From positions 62,001 to 126,000 of the forward strand of contig CAVSLJ010000001.1 of NCBI GenBank assembly GCA_963728875.1: a stretch of DNA of 64,000 bases, read 5' to 3'. Below are positions 9,355 to 17,332 of this stretch, piece after piece (within the stretch, counting starts at the first letter, position 1; the number at the start of each line of letters is the position of its first letter). The position numbers and the translations under genes are program-made. Source of the DNA: DASUPK01 sp963728875 (GTDB lineage Bacteria > Actinomycetota > Thermoleophilia > Solirubrobacterales > 70-9). The notes under the pieces are model-generated. The model was given only the letters and a program-made list of their open reading frames with translations, was not told where the DNA came from and did no database searches.

Positions 9355-10386
9355 CTAGCTCCCTTCAGGTTGCAACCAGGTTGCGCGCTCAGCCGCGGCG
9401 TGCCTCATTACCTCGTCAATGTCGATGCGCGTCGGTCCGGTCGTCAGGCGGACGGTCGCCGACTCGTCGCGGCCGAGCTCGATCTCGCGCTCACCGTCGA
9501 GCGCCAGCACGCCGCCTCCGCCGCGGAGGGCGACGGTGTCGCCCAGCTCGAGCTCGCGGAACTCGCTGATCGCGACCGGCGCCACGAGCCCGGGCGCCAG
9601 CGGGACCTGCAGCACTGTCCGAGCTTGCGCGGGGTGGGAGGCGAAGCGAACGTGCAACCCGTGCCCGCCGATCTGACCCCCTGGGGCGAGCAGTCCGGCC
9701 ACCGCCGACAGCCCGATGGCCGCAGGATTGCAGGTGGCAGCGACCAGCTCGCTCACGTTCTCGGGATGCCACAGCGCCCGCGCGGCGACGAACCGGTCGC
9801 TGGTCACCGCAACATCCACCAGTGCGAGGTCATCAGCGGCGCCGCCCCCGCGGTGGACCGTCAGCCCCACCGTTCGCCGGTACGCCCGTGGGCCGCCGCG
9901 TCCGGTGATCGCCAGCGCCGTCGCCATTCCGGCGATCGTCGCCTCGCGCATCTCCGGAAACGCGTTGTTGGTGCCGGTCGAAAGCGCACAGATCGGCACC
10001 ATCCCGCACGCCTTCGCGACCACGCGATGTGTCCCGTCTCCGCCCAGGACGACGAGCGCATTGACTCCGGCCTCGCACATCTGCGCCACCGCCATAGTGG
10101 TGTCACGCGCGGTGCCCGTGAGACGAATCGGGAGCACCTCGAGATCGGGGAGGGTCTGCGACGCGCCATCGCGGGAATGCGACCACAGCTGCGACTCCAG
10201 AGCGGCACCTAGCCCGTTAGCTGCCGGCATCAGCAGGGCACGCCGGACTCCGCAGGCGCCGAGACCGACGAGCAGACGCATCACCATGCCGGCTTTGTCG
10301 GCGTTGCCGAACACCGACGCGCCCGTCACCAGGCGACGGATGTCCCGGCCGGAGGCTGGGTTGGCGATGATCCCCACGCAAGCCAC
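9355..10386 (-). CDS. acoX: AcoX-type ATP-NAD kinase-like protein
   Basis: A 343-residue protein starting GIIANPASGRDIR, with VLGGDGTHRVVAKAC around residue 114 and STGTNNAFPE around residue 136. These are the GGDGT and NxxxF signatures of the NAD-kinase/diacylglycerol-kinase fold as found in AcoX. AcoX occurs almost only inside acetoin operons; its biochemical role is not established. It is the first gene of the operon, 39 bases ahead of acoA, and a perfect palindrome lies in its upstream DNA. Confidence 0.85.
   Translation of the reverse strand: MACVGIIANPASGRDIRRLVTGASVFGNADKAGMVMRLLVGLGACGVRRALLMPAANGLGAALESQLWSHSRDGASQTLPDLEVLPIRLTGTARDTTMAVAQMCEAGVNALVVLGGDGTHRVVAKACGMVPICALSTGTNNAFPEMREATIAGMATALAITGRGGPRAYRRTVGLTVHRGGGAADDLALVDVAVTSDRFVAARALWHPENVSELVAATCNPAAIGLSAVAGLLAPGGQIGGHGLHVRFASHPAQARTVLQVPLAPGLVAPVAISEFRELELGDTVALRGGGGVLALDGEREIELGRDESATVRLTTGPTRIDIDEVMRHAAAERATWLQPEGS
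9367..9377. promoter_or_regulatory. Second AGGTTGCAACC copy at the acoX end, before acoA
   Basis: The same motif as at 10408, here in the last acoX codons and about 50 bases ahead of acoA. A partial third copy (AGGTTGCGC) abuts it. Two copies framing acoX suggest a binding site for the operon regulator; this is inference. Confidence 0.4.
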
Positions 10387-10407
10387 AGCGACACCCTAGT
10401 CGCCGGG

Positions 10408-10419
10408 AGGTTGCAACCT
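10408..10419. promoter_or_regulatory. Palindrome AGGTTGCAACCT upstream of acoX
   Basis: A perfect 12-bp palindrome 21-33 bases ahead of the acoX start, in the position of an operator or promoter element. A related half-degenerate block (GGATGCAGCC) follows directly. Eleven of the twelve bases recur at 9367-9377. Confidence 0.5.
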
Positions 10420-10681
10420 GGATGCAGCCTGGCGCCGACTGTAAGCTGGCCCACTCGGTGTCGTTGACCGTGCAGCAATGTTGACACCGACGAGCACCTG
10501 GTCCCTCGAGTGACACGATCATCCCCCACCGGATCGGGACCTCTGGGGAACTCACGATCCCGCATGGGCCGAGAGGGGCACTTCGTAGGGGCGGACTACT
10601 CAATCAAGTTGCACGGCGCCACGGATGACGTGACCCCCTTCCCAGCGTACGCTCATTAGGGCGGGATCGAAGGCCGGGATA

Positions 10682-10806
10682 TTCCGGTGATCCATCTCGA
10701 CGGTTCTTCCGGTGATCCATCTCGACGGTTCTTCCGGTGATCCATTTCGACGGTTCTTCCGGTGATCCATTTCGACGGTTCTTCCGGTGATCCATTTCGA
10801 CGGTTC
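10682..10806. repeat. Tandem repeat, five copies of a 25-bp unit
   Basis: Five head-to-tail units, each beginning TTCCGGTGATCCAT, then Y(C/T)TCGACGGTTC. Copies 1 and 2 carry C and copies 3-5 carry T at the only variable base. The period is not a multiple of three, so this is not a protein repeat despite an open minus-strand frame. It lies 73 bases ahead of the GAF regulator start. It could be an iterated protein-binding site or the repeated end of an IS21-like element. Confidence 0.85.
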
Positions 10807-10879
10807 TAGGTCTCGTTCACTGACTCACACCATCACCTGAACCGGTGGGCGGACGCTCGCCGAGGCATTTCGAGGAGAG

Positions 10880-12379
10880 ATGCGCAATCTGTTCGTTGCG
10901 GTTGAAGCTGGGACCGACCTCCGGGCTCGGGCGCGCGTCCTGCGGCGTTCGTGGGAGAGCGCGATGGGCGGTGCCACCAACTGCGATGTGCGGCCTGTGG
11001 TGGAGCGCTCCTGGCGACGGCTGGCGTCGGCCGGCATCGATCCCGACCGGCTGGAGCCGCGCCGCGCGATCGACCACGCAGAGCTCGACTACGTTCGCGC
11101 CAGCTCCCCGCTCAGCCACGTCATCGACGTTTTGCGCCGCTGCCTCGTGCGCTTCGCTGATGATTCCGAGCACGTGATGGTGGTCGTCGACAACCTCGGC
11201 CGGGTGCTCTGGATGGAGGGCCACAACAGTGTGCACCACCGCGCCGACAAGATCATGTTCCGCGAGGGCATGTACTGGACCGAGGACAGCGCCGGGACCA
11301 ACGCCATCGGCACCGCGCTCGCCATCGACCACGCCGTCCAGATCTTCTCGGCCGAGCACTTCCTGCGCGAGCAGCACCCGTGGTGGTGCTCGGCCGCCCC
11401 GATCCACAACCCGTTGACCGGCCAAACGATCGGGATCGTCGATCTGAGCGGCGCGCTCCGGACCGCCCATCCGGACAGTCTCGCTCTGGTCGTCGCGGCC
11501 GCCGGCATAGCTGAGGAGGCGCTAGCGCTGAGACAGGCCGCGCAAGATGACCGGCTGCGCCAGGCGTTCCTCAACCAGACGCCCGAGCGTACCCGGGGTC
11601 GGCGGGCGCTGCTGACGCCGGACGGGCGCATCCTCCTGGCCGAGCCCGCCGGCTGGCTCGAAGGACGGCTGGCTCCGCCACTCGAAGGCTGCGCCACCCT
11701 GCACAGCGGCGTCGAAGCCGAGGCCGAGCCGCTCGACGGCGGCGGCTGGGTGATCAGGGAGCCCGCCCAGCGCTCGAGATCGGCGTACGCCGCAGCACTG
11801 TTGCAGCTGCGGGTGCTCGGCCATGGCCCGTACAGCGCTCAGGTCGCTGCAGCCGCGCCGGTCGTGCTGAGCGTCCGTCACGCCGAGATCCTGGCTCTGC
11901 TGGCGATGCATCCCGAGGGCCTCGCCTGCCAGGAGCTTACGCTGCACTTGTACGGCGAGCGTGGGAACCCGATCTCCACCCGCGCGGAGATGTCGAGGCT
12001 GAGACGGCTGATGGGGGCGGCCCTGTCCGCGAGGCCTTACCGCCTGACCGGCGAGGTGAGCGGAGACTTCCTCGAGGTTGAACGCCAGCTGTCCATCGGA
12101 AACGTCGGAGCGGCGCTCGAGACCTATTGCGGACCGCTGCTCCCGTCCTCTCAGGCACCCGGAATCGAGCGGGCGCGCGACGAGCTCGAGGCCGTGCTCG
12201 CGCGTGCAGTTAGAAGCGGACCCGAATTGCTGTGGCGTTGGCTGAAGACCGAGCACGGCCGCCAGGACGAAGCGGCGATGGCCAGCTTCATTCGCTCCGT
12301 GCCCGCAGCCGACCCGCGCCGTGCGGTCGTAGCCGCCCGGCTGCGCTCGCTTCAGGTGCACGCGCACACCCTGGCGTAA
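10880..12379 (+). CDS. AcoR-like GAF-domain transcription regulator without AAA+ domain
   Basis: A 499-residue protein. VVERSWRRLASAGIDP near residue 45 and the GAF-like region at about residues 80-210 (MVVVDNLGRVLWMEG, GTNAIGTALA, WWCSAAPIHNPLTGQ) match the sensor half of AcoR/sigma-54 activators. The central AAA+ domain is absent: there is no Walker A or GAFTGA motif. The C-terminal half carries a helix-turn-helix/winged-helix-like stretch (SVRHAEILALLAMHPEGL, then SRLRRLMGAAL). It is divergent from the aco operon and is the obvious candidate acetoin sensor. A GAGGAG ribosome site precedes the ATG. Confidence 0.75.
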   Translation: MRNLFVAVEAGTDLRARARVLRRSWESAMGGATNCDVRPVVERSWRRLASAGIDPDRLEPRRAIDHAELDYVRASSPLSHVIDVLRRCLVRFADDSEHVMVVVDNLGRVLWMEGHNSVHHRADKIMFREGMYWTEDSAGTNAIGTALAIDHAVQIFSAEHFLREQHPWWCSAAPIHNPLTGQTIGIVDLSGALRTAHPDSLALVVAAAGIAEEALALRQAAQDDRLRQAFLNQTPERTRGRRALLTPDGRILLAEPAGWLEGRLAPPLEGCATLHSGVEAEAEPLDGGGWVIREPAQRSRSAYAAALLQLRVLGHGPYSAQVAAAAPVVLSVRHAEILALLAMHPEGLACQELTLHLYGERGNPISTRAEMSRLRRLMGAALSARPYRLTGEVSGDFLEVERQLSIGNVGAALETYCGPLLPSSQAPGIERARDELEAVLARAVRSGPELLWRWLKTEHGRQDEAAMASFIRSVPAADPRRAVVAARLRSLQVHAHTLA

Positions 12380-12492
12380 CCAGCGCTTGCCGCTGCGGCT
12401 TACCTGCCACCGACCGCGAGGCAAGACCCCTCAGCCGCCCCGCGGGTCATCGCCGGCGCAGGCATCGGCCACCGCGAAGAAGGAGAGTTCAC

Positions 12493-12722
12493 ATGAGCCA
12501 CAACAACGGCAGCACCGAACGGCGAACCGCACTGGTCACGGGAGCCGGCGGCGATATCAGCCGAGGGATTGCTTGCGCGTTACGCATGACGGTCTCGACG
12601 TGGCGGTGGCCTCCCTACCCAGCGTGCGCGAGCCCACCAACGCCGTGGTCGACGAGGTGCGCTCGGCGGGAAGGCAATCGGTGGCGATCAATTCGACGTG
12701 ACCAGCGCATCAGGTCGAGATG
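12493..12722 (+). pseudogene. Remnant of a short-chain dehydrogenase (acetoin-reductase-like)
   Basis: After a good ribosome site (AAGGAGAG), an ATG opens MSHNNGSTERRTALVTGAGG, the glycine-rich NAD-binding start of a short-chain dehydrogenase. A frameshift near 12590 is needed to continue as DVAVASLPSVREPTNAVV then DEVRSAGRQSVAI, and another near 12695 gives FDVTSASQVEM. After about 75 residues nothing recognisable follows; the usual catalytic YxxxK part is gone. Its place beside the acetoin genes suggests a lost acetoin/diacetyl reductase. Confidence 0.6.
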
Positions 12723-14124
12723 ACGGCGCGCACGACCGAACCGAGCTCGGTCTGCAGGAGAGGCAACGTGCGCGATCCTTCAGCCGATGGGCTGCAAATG
12801 GTCAGCGCGCGCGAGCAGCAGGCTGGTCTTGCCGTAGCATTGAGCCGCGACGAGGCGCACGTTCGGAGGCGCTGGGTGCAACGGTCCAGATCGGCCGAAG
12901 CACGCGTCGCAATGTCGATCCACCACCGCACCCCGCCTCAGCGGCCGGGGTGGCCGTGATCATCAGCACCGACCTGACGGCCCGCGTCGCACATAGGGTG
13001 TCCGCAAAGCTTTCGCACCCACGGGGGCTAGACGGACACTTCGCCGGAGACCCGCGCCAGGACGAATGCAGGGCGGGACCCCGGTTCCGGGCGAGAGCCC
13101 TGCTTGTCGCCGTGGTTGTCGGGCAAACCCCGCTCGGTCGTGTTTTGTTGTGAGCCGACACCAAAGCCGCCGCGCCAGCCCAGCCGGCTTTTCGACGTAC
13201 GGCGCTTGTCGGGCCGCTACGGGGCGGTCGGGCCGTTTTCGGAGCCACTGCTTTGTGTGCTGCTCACAGGCCGAAATGTTTGCCCGACAGCCACCGCCAA
13301 CAGCGCGTCTCTCCACCTGGTTGACCTGCTCGTCCTCGGGGCCGACGTCGCCGAAGACCTGCAATTTCGCGGGAGCAGGGGCGGGCAAGCCTCAGATTGG
13401 CCTCGCTGCGCGCCCTGCTTCGCGGTCATACGAGGGAAGACGCCGACGTCTTACGGCGGCCGAAGCTTCCCCGGTTTTCGCCGTGGCCGTCGGGTAAACC
13501 CGCGGAAATACGTTGACAGCTCAAGGGTGGGACACGCCAGTTGATTCGGGTGGTGATTCCGAGGCGTCGTCCCAGCAGTCAGCATTCCAGCCGGTCATTC
13601 TGATGGTGGCGTCCCACGACCAATTGACACACCAAAACTCTGAGTGGTTTTTCCGACAGCCACCGCCATCTCCGGGTCTCGGCGGGGCGGTCGCCCGACC
13701 GGCGGCGTGGCGGGCCAGCCGGAGCCCCGCTATCCCGAACAGCAGGGCGCACGCGCGTGTACCCTGCTTTGCGTCCTTATCAGGGAAGAGGGCCACGCGC
13801 CCTCCTTCGCGCGGATCTGAGGGAAGCCCAGGGCATGGGCCTCTGACCGGCGCTGCCTATGCAAACGCTAACGTCGAGCTCGCCGAATCACGCGGGCGGA
13901 CTCACTGAAGCAAGCGTCCGCCGGGCAGATGCCGCCACGATCGCTTCTGTCGTGGAGCAGGCGGTCGCCCCTGCGATCGAGTTGGCGACGGACCACGCGC
14001 CACAGGTGCCGTCGCCGGACGATCGCAATGCCACCACGAGGCCGTCGGAAAATGTGGAAAGAGCGGATTTGGCTCCGCGGTGAGAGCGCGAAGAGTCACC
14101 TCAGGGGTGACTGCTGCCCTGCCG
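12723..14124. other. Gene-free stretch with diverged internal repeats
   Basis: About 1.4 kb with no convincing gene on either strand. Two related blocks can be seen. CGACAGCCACCGCCA occurs at 13285 and 13654. About 115-130 bases after each is CCCTGCTT followed by a GAGGGAAGA or CAGGGAAGA block (13413 and 13762). A third CCCTGCTT is at 13099. CGCCGTGG and TCGGGYAAACCC blocks also recur near 13108 and 13480. This looks like decayed, partly duplicated DNA beside the IS nest. Confidence 0.5.
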
Positions 14125-15756
14125 TTAGGCGGGGTTGGAGATCCAGTGGTTGTGGAGCTTGAGCATGTTGTGTGTCGCTGCCACTAACCGCAGCTCGGAC
14201 TGCACGGCGGCTCTGCCTCTTCGCATGAACTGATCGATGCGGCGGTTGTATTTGATTTGGCCGAAGACCGGCTCGATCGTGGTCTTGCGCAGCGCGTAGA
14301 GCGTGCGGCCGTGCGCGGTCTTGAGCTTCTCGCGCATCTGCTCATAGAGCCCGTCCTCCCAGCCGGGTCGGTTGCCCTCGCGCATCGCCCCGTCGGGCGG
14401 AACGAGCACCTCGATCCCGCGATCCTGGATCGCGTGGATCTGCCGGGTGTGCCAATAGCCAGCGTCACCGACGACCGCCTCGGGCTGCTCGGCGATCCCG
14501 TGCCGGCGCAGGTGCACGAGCGCCTGATCGAGCATCGGCTCCAGGTGCCCGAAGTCGGGCGCGTGAAGGCTGATCTCGGCCGCGAGGATGATCTGTTGCT
14601 CAGTCACGGCGGTCTGCACGTTGTAGGCCTGGCGGTGCGGCAGCCCCTTGTTGCGCATCACCCGCGAGTCCGGATCAGACAGGTTGACGTGCCCCTCCGG
14701 CGCCTCGGGCGGCGCATATGGCTTGCTGTTGCCCTTCAGGACGCGTCCCAGCGTGTCGCGCTTGGTTGCGCGCCAGTGTTCGTAGGCATCGTTGGCAGCC
14801 CGATCGACCCTGTGGTTCTCCTCTAGGCGACCGAGCGCTTGAAATAGACGGTCTTCTCGATCGCGCGGGATTGGCTCTGCCTGGCGCTCGCGCCGCGACT
14901 CAAGCTCGCGGCGTGCGACCCGAGGCCACTCGCGCCGCCCGCCACGCCGGCCACCCTGGCCGAGCACCAACTCGGGATCGACCTCGACGTCCTGGTCGGG
15001 CTCCTGCGGGCCGATCGCGCGGCCCTTGCGCTCCTCGATCCGCCGCTTGGCGTCCGCCAGCGCGGCCTTGCGGCCCTCCGCAGTGCGCAGCTGCTCGGGC
15101 AACTCATCGCCACGCGCATCGCCATAGAGCTCATCCTCACGCCGGTCGGTCTCCTCAGCCTCACGCAGGATCTCCCTGACCACGCCCGAGTAGGAGCGGT
15201 TCTGATCCATCGACGCGTTGGCCTTGATCTTCGTCCCGTCGATCATGACCACCCCGACCGACACAAGTCCCGCCTCCTTGCACAGCCCCAGCACCTGATC
15301 AAACAGCTCGGCGATCTCGCTCTCGTGCCGGCGGCGGAACTCCGCGATCGTGGAGTGATCAGGCGTGCGCATGCTGGTGATCACCTTGTAGGCCACGTCC
15401 TCCCAACACGCCCGCTCAATCTGACGCGAGGAACGGTTCCCCCGCGCATACGCGTACAAAAGCAGCGCCACGAGCATCGCAGGGTCATACGGAGCACGCC
15501 CCGCCGCACCCAGCCGATACCCCTCCCGAAAGATGTCATGTCCGAGTTGGCGCGAGGCCTGTGGTGAAGGTGGCCGGGCCTCCGCGTCGAACGGCATAGG
15601 TCAAAGGCGCGCGCGGATTGCGGCCGCGCGGCCGGCCATTCGAATAGGAGGACCGACCGTGATCCACGGTATGCGATGGGTCGGGCTGGGCGCTGCTCGT
15701 GTCACGGCCCTTGTCGTGCTCGGACCGGCTGGTTGGCAGGTGAGGGGAGTGGAGCT

Positions 15757-16773
15757 ATGTCGATCGTGATGGGCTTGGATCAGCATCGGGCGCAGATCAC
15801 CGCGGAGTGGATCGACACGGCGACGGGTGAGGTGTCTCGCGCGCGAGTGATCCCAGCCGACCGCGCAGCGGTGAGGCGGTTCTGTGCGCGGTTCGTCGGC
15901 GAGGAGCTCGAGGTCGCGTTGGAGGCGACGACCGGCTGGCGGTTCGTGGTCGAGGAGTTGCGCCGGGTCGGCGCCGAGGTGCATCTGGCCGAGCCGGCTG
16001 AGACCAGCGCCCGCAAGGGCAACAAGAAGCGGGCCAAGACCGACCGGGCGGACGCCAGGCATCTGCGTGAGCTGTTGATGGTCGACCGGTTGCCAGAGTC
16101 GTGGATCCCGCCTGACCACATCCTCGATCTCCGCGCACGGGTCCGATCCCGGCACACGCTCTCCCATCAGCGTTGCGAGTGGCAGCAGCGGATCCAGGCG
16201 GTGCTCTACCACCATGGCTGCCCGTCACGGCGCTCGTTGATGGTCGGCGACGGCCGCGAGTGGCTCGCCGCTCAGCCGTTGCCCGAGACCGCGCGCGAGC
16301 AGGTGACGATCGCGATCGCGATGATCGACGCGCTCGAGGCGCAGATGGCACCGCTGGATAAGGAGTTGCGCGCGTACGCGCGCCGGCAGCCGGGCTGCAA
16401 GGCGCTGATGGCTCACTACGGGATCGGGGAGCTGACCTCGGTCACGATCCTCGCCGAGCTCGGCGACGCCCGGCGGTTTGACAACAGCCGTGACGCAGTC
16501 AGATACGCGGGCATGGACATCACCGTGTACCAGTCAGACCAGCATCGCGCGCCCGGCAAGCTCTCCCGGCAAGGACCGCCAGCGCTGCGCTGGGCTCTGT
16601 ATGAGGCGGCCCAACAAGCCAGGCATCCTCGCAGCCCGGACCGCGCGTACTACCTCCAAGCCGCCGAGCGGCTGGGCGGCAACCGCGCCTGCCTGGCGCT
16701 TACCCGCAAACTGCTCAAGCGCTGCTACCACACGCTGCGCGAGCTCGGCGACGAGGCGCTCCTGCCCGCATGA
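15757..16773 (+). CDS. IS110-family transposase (DEDD recombinase)
   Basis: A 338-residue protein. The N-terminal RuvC-like domain shows D8 (VMGLDQHRA), E56 (VALEATTGW) and the KTDRADARHLREL motif with D96 and D99. A coiled middle part follows. The C-terminal Tnp_20 domain has YGIGELTSVTILAELGD, RYAGMD and GKLSRQGPPALRWAL, which holds the catalytic serine. Such enzymes act with an element-encoded bridge RNA that pairs with target and donor DNA. The ATG at 15757 has GGGGAGTGGAG just ahead; a longer open frame upstream to 15676 has no support. All family signatures are present, so it is probably active. Confidence 0.9.
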   Translation: MSIVMGLDQHRAQITAEWIDTATGEVSRARVIPADRAAVRRFCARFVGEELEVALEATTGWRFVVEELRRVGAEVHLAEPAETSARKGNKKRAKTDRADARHLRELLMVDRLPESWIPPDHILDLRARVRSRHTLSHQRCEWQQRIQAVLYHHGCPSRRSLMVGDGREWLAAQPLPETAREQVTIAIAMIDALEAQMAPLDKELRAYARRQPGCKALMAHYGIGELTSVTILAELGDARRFDNSRDAVRYAGMDITVYQSDQHRAPGKLSRQGPPALRWALYEAAQQARHPRSPDRAYYLQAAERLGGNRACLALTRKLLKRCYHTLRELGDEALLPA

Positions 16774-16816
16774 ACTCTCCCCGCGCGCGCCAAGCCCTCA
16801 ATCACACAGATGCGCC

Positions 16817-16845
16817 GCGGCCAGCTCCCGAAGACCCGCTGCCGC
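16817..16845 (+). ncRNA. Predicted bridge-RNA target-binding hairpin of the IS110 element
   Basis: A GCGGC/GCCGC stem encloses a loop containing CTCCCGAA (16825-16832) directly followed by GACCCGCT (16833-16840). The first octamer is identical to the left target flank (15523-15530). The second is the exact reverse complement of AGCGGGTC, the core plus right target flank (17047-17054). One guide identical and one complementary to the target top strand is the logic of IS110 bridge-RNA target loops. The full RNA probably spans much of 16774-17046. Its ends, and the adjacency of the two guides, are unverified. Confidence 0.6.
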
Positions 16846-17189
16846 CGCCCCCCGTGGACGGCCCAGAAAGATCGAGCGGCCGCAACGCTTACCCCCAGCG
16901 GGATCACCCCATCAAACATCATGTCGCCGGCCCGGGAGCCAACCCCTGGTCGCGGACCGAAGTAAGCCCGGGCGCCCGCGCGCACATCCCACCGCTCAAC
17001 AACCGACACCGCCTCCAAACTTGACAGCGACACGATCGGACAAGTAAGCGGGTCAGATCCATCTGATCCACCGCCCCCAACACCGTCCACACAAGATGAT
17101 CCTCAGGCAACCACTCAACCAGCGACGGCGGCATCAACAACAGCTGGCCGCGCTCACACGAAACGAAATCTCGAGCCATACCGAGAAGT

Positions 17190-17212
17190 GTCTTAAACCC
17201 GGCAGACGACAC
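17190..17212. repeat. Inverted repeat at 5' end of the split IS1182 copy
   Basis: This 23-bp block, 11 bases upstream of the N-terminal transposase codons, is the reverse complement of 17301-17323 with 20 of 23 bases matching. Similarity extends outward with gaps (ATTCCGACAACCTC against ATTACGCGACACCCTC). It is interpreted as the transposase-proximal terminal repeat. Confidence 0.6.
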
Positions 17213-17300
17213 CGATATTCCGACAACCTCCCACGAACGCACTCGTAAGCGCGAGCCGAGCTAGACGATTCCCTTGGCGAGAGGGTGTCGCGTAATTACC

Positions 17301-17323
17301 GTGTCGTCCGGCGGGTTTACGAC
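17301..17323. repeat. Inverted repeat at 5' end of the second IS1182 copy
   Basis: It begins GTGTCGTCCGGCGGGTTTAC and lies just ahead of the ATG at 17333. It is the partner of 17190-17212 in opposite orientation, so the two IS1182 elements sit head to head with roughly 70 bases between their ends. Confidence 0.6.
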
Positions 17324-17332
17324 GATTCTCGG

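Larger units (their letters stand above)
15533..17048 (+). mobile_element. IS110-family element, 1516 bp, ends mapped by target reconstruction
   Basis: The left flank reads …CCCTCCCGAA then AG; the right junction reads …CAAGTA then AG then CGGGTCAGATCC. Joining the flanks through one AG rebuilds the IS1182 gene without gain or loss. The element is therefore 1516 bp and carries no terminal inverted repeats and no target duplication beyond the shared AG (AAG is also compatible), as known for IS110 elements. It contains one transposase gene with 224 bp noncoding to the left and 273 bp to the right. It looks intact. Confidence 0.85.
14125..17179 (-). pseudogene. IS1182-family transposase split by an IS110 insertion
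   Basis: The C-terminal 470 codons lie at 14125-15532. They carry YDPAMLVALLLYAYARG, VVMIDGTKIKANAS (first catalytic D), VVGDAGYW (second D) and IEPVFGQIKYNRR (E). The missing N-terminus is at 17047-17179: MARDFVSCERGQLLLMPPSL, WLPEDHL and DQMDLT. Removing 1516 bases between them restores the frame exactly (…MDLTRFREGYRLG…), giving about 512 residues, normal for the family. The methionine that opens the distal piece (MPFDAEARP) is IS110 sequence and not a native start. The gene is inactive as it stands but otherwise intact. Confidence 0.9.

Noticed and set aside
8797..10212. 471-codon plus-strand frame across acoA and acoX
   Set aside because: Spans two well-supported minus-strand genes and shows no family motif.
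10387..10450. Sigma-54 promoter for the aco operon
   Set aside because: GG and GC pairs near the palindrome are 13 bases apart, not the required 10.
10604..10795. Possible repeat protein encoded by the 25-bp tandem array
   Set aside because: The period is not a multiple of three, so successive units are read in different frames.
10682..10806. CRISPR array
   Set aside because: The 25-bp units are directly adjacent with no unique spacers and no cas genes nearby.
12802..13544. Overlapping frames of 130-150 codons in the gene-free stretch
   Set aside because: Several frames are open at once on both strands, none with a family motif, hydrophobic pattern or ribosome site.
15533..15756. Bridge RNA in the left end of the IS110 element
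   Set aside because: I searched this stretch by eye for both target halves and found only scattered four- or five-base matches, in contrast to the two exact octamers in the right end.
15601..16215. Minus-strand frames opposite the IS110 transposase
   Set aside because: Antisense shadows; no motif and no ribosome site.
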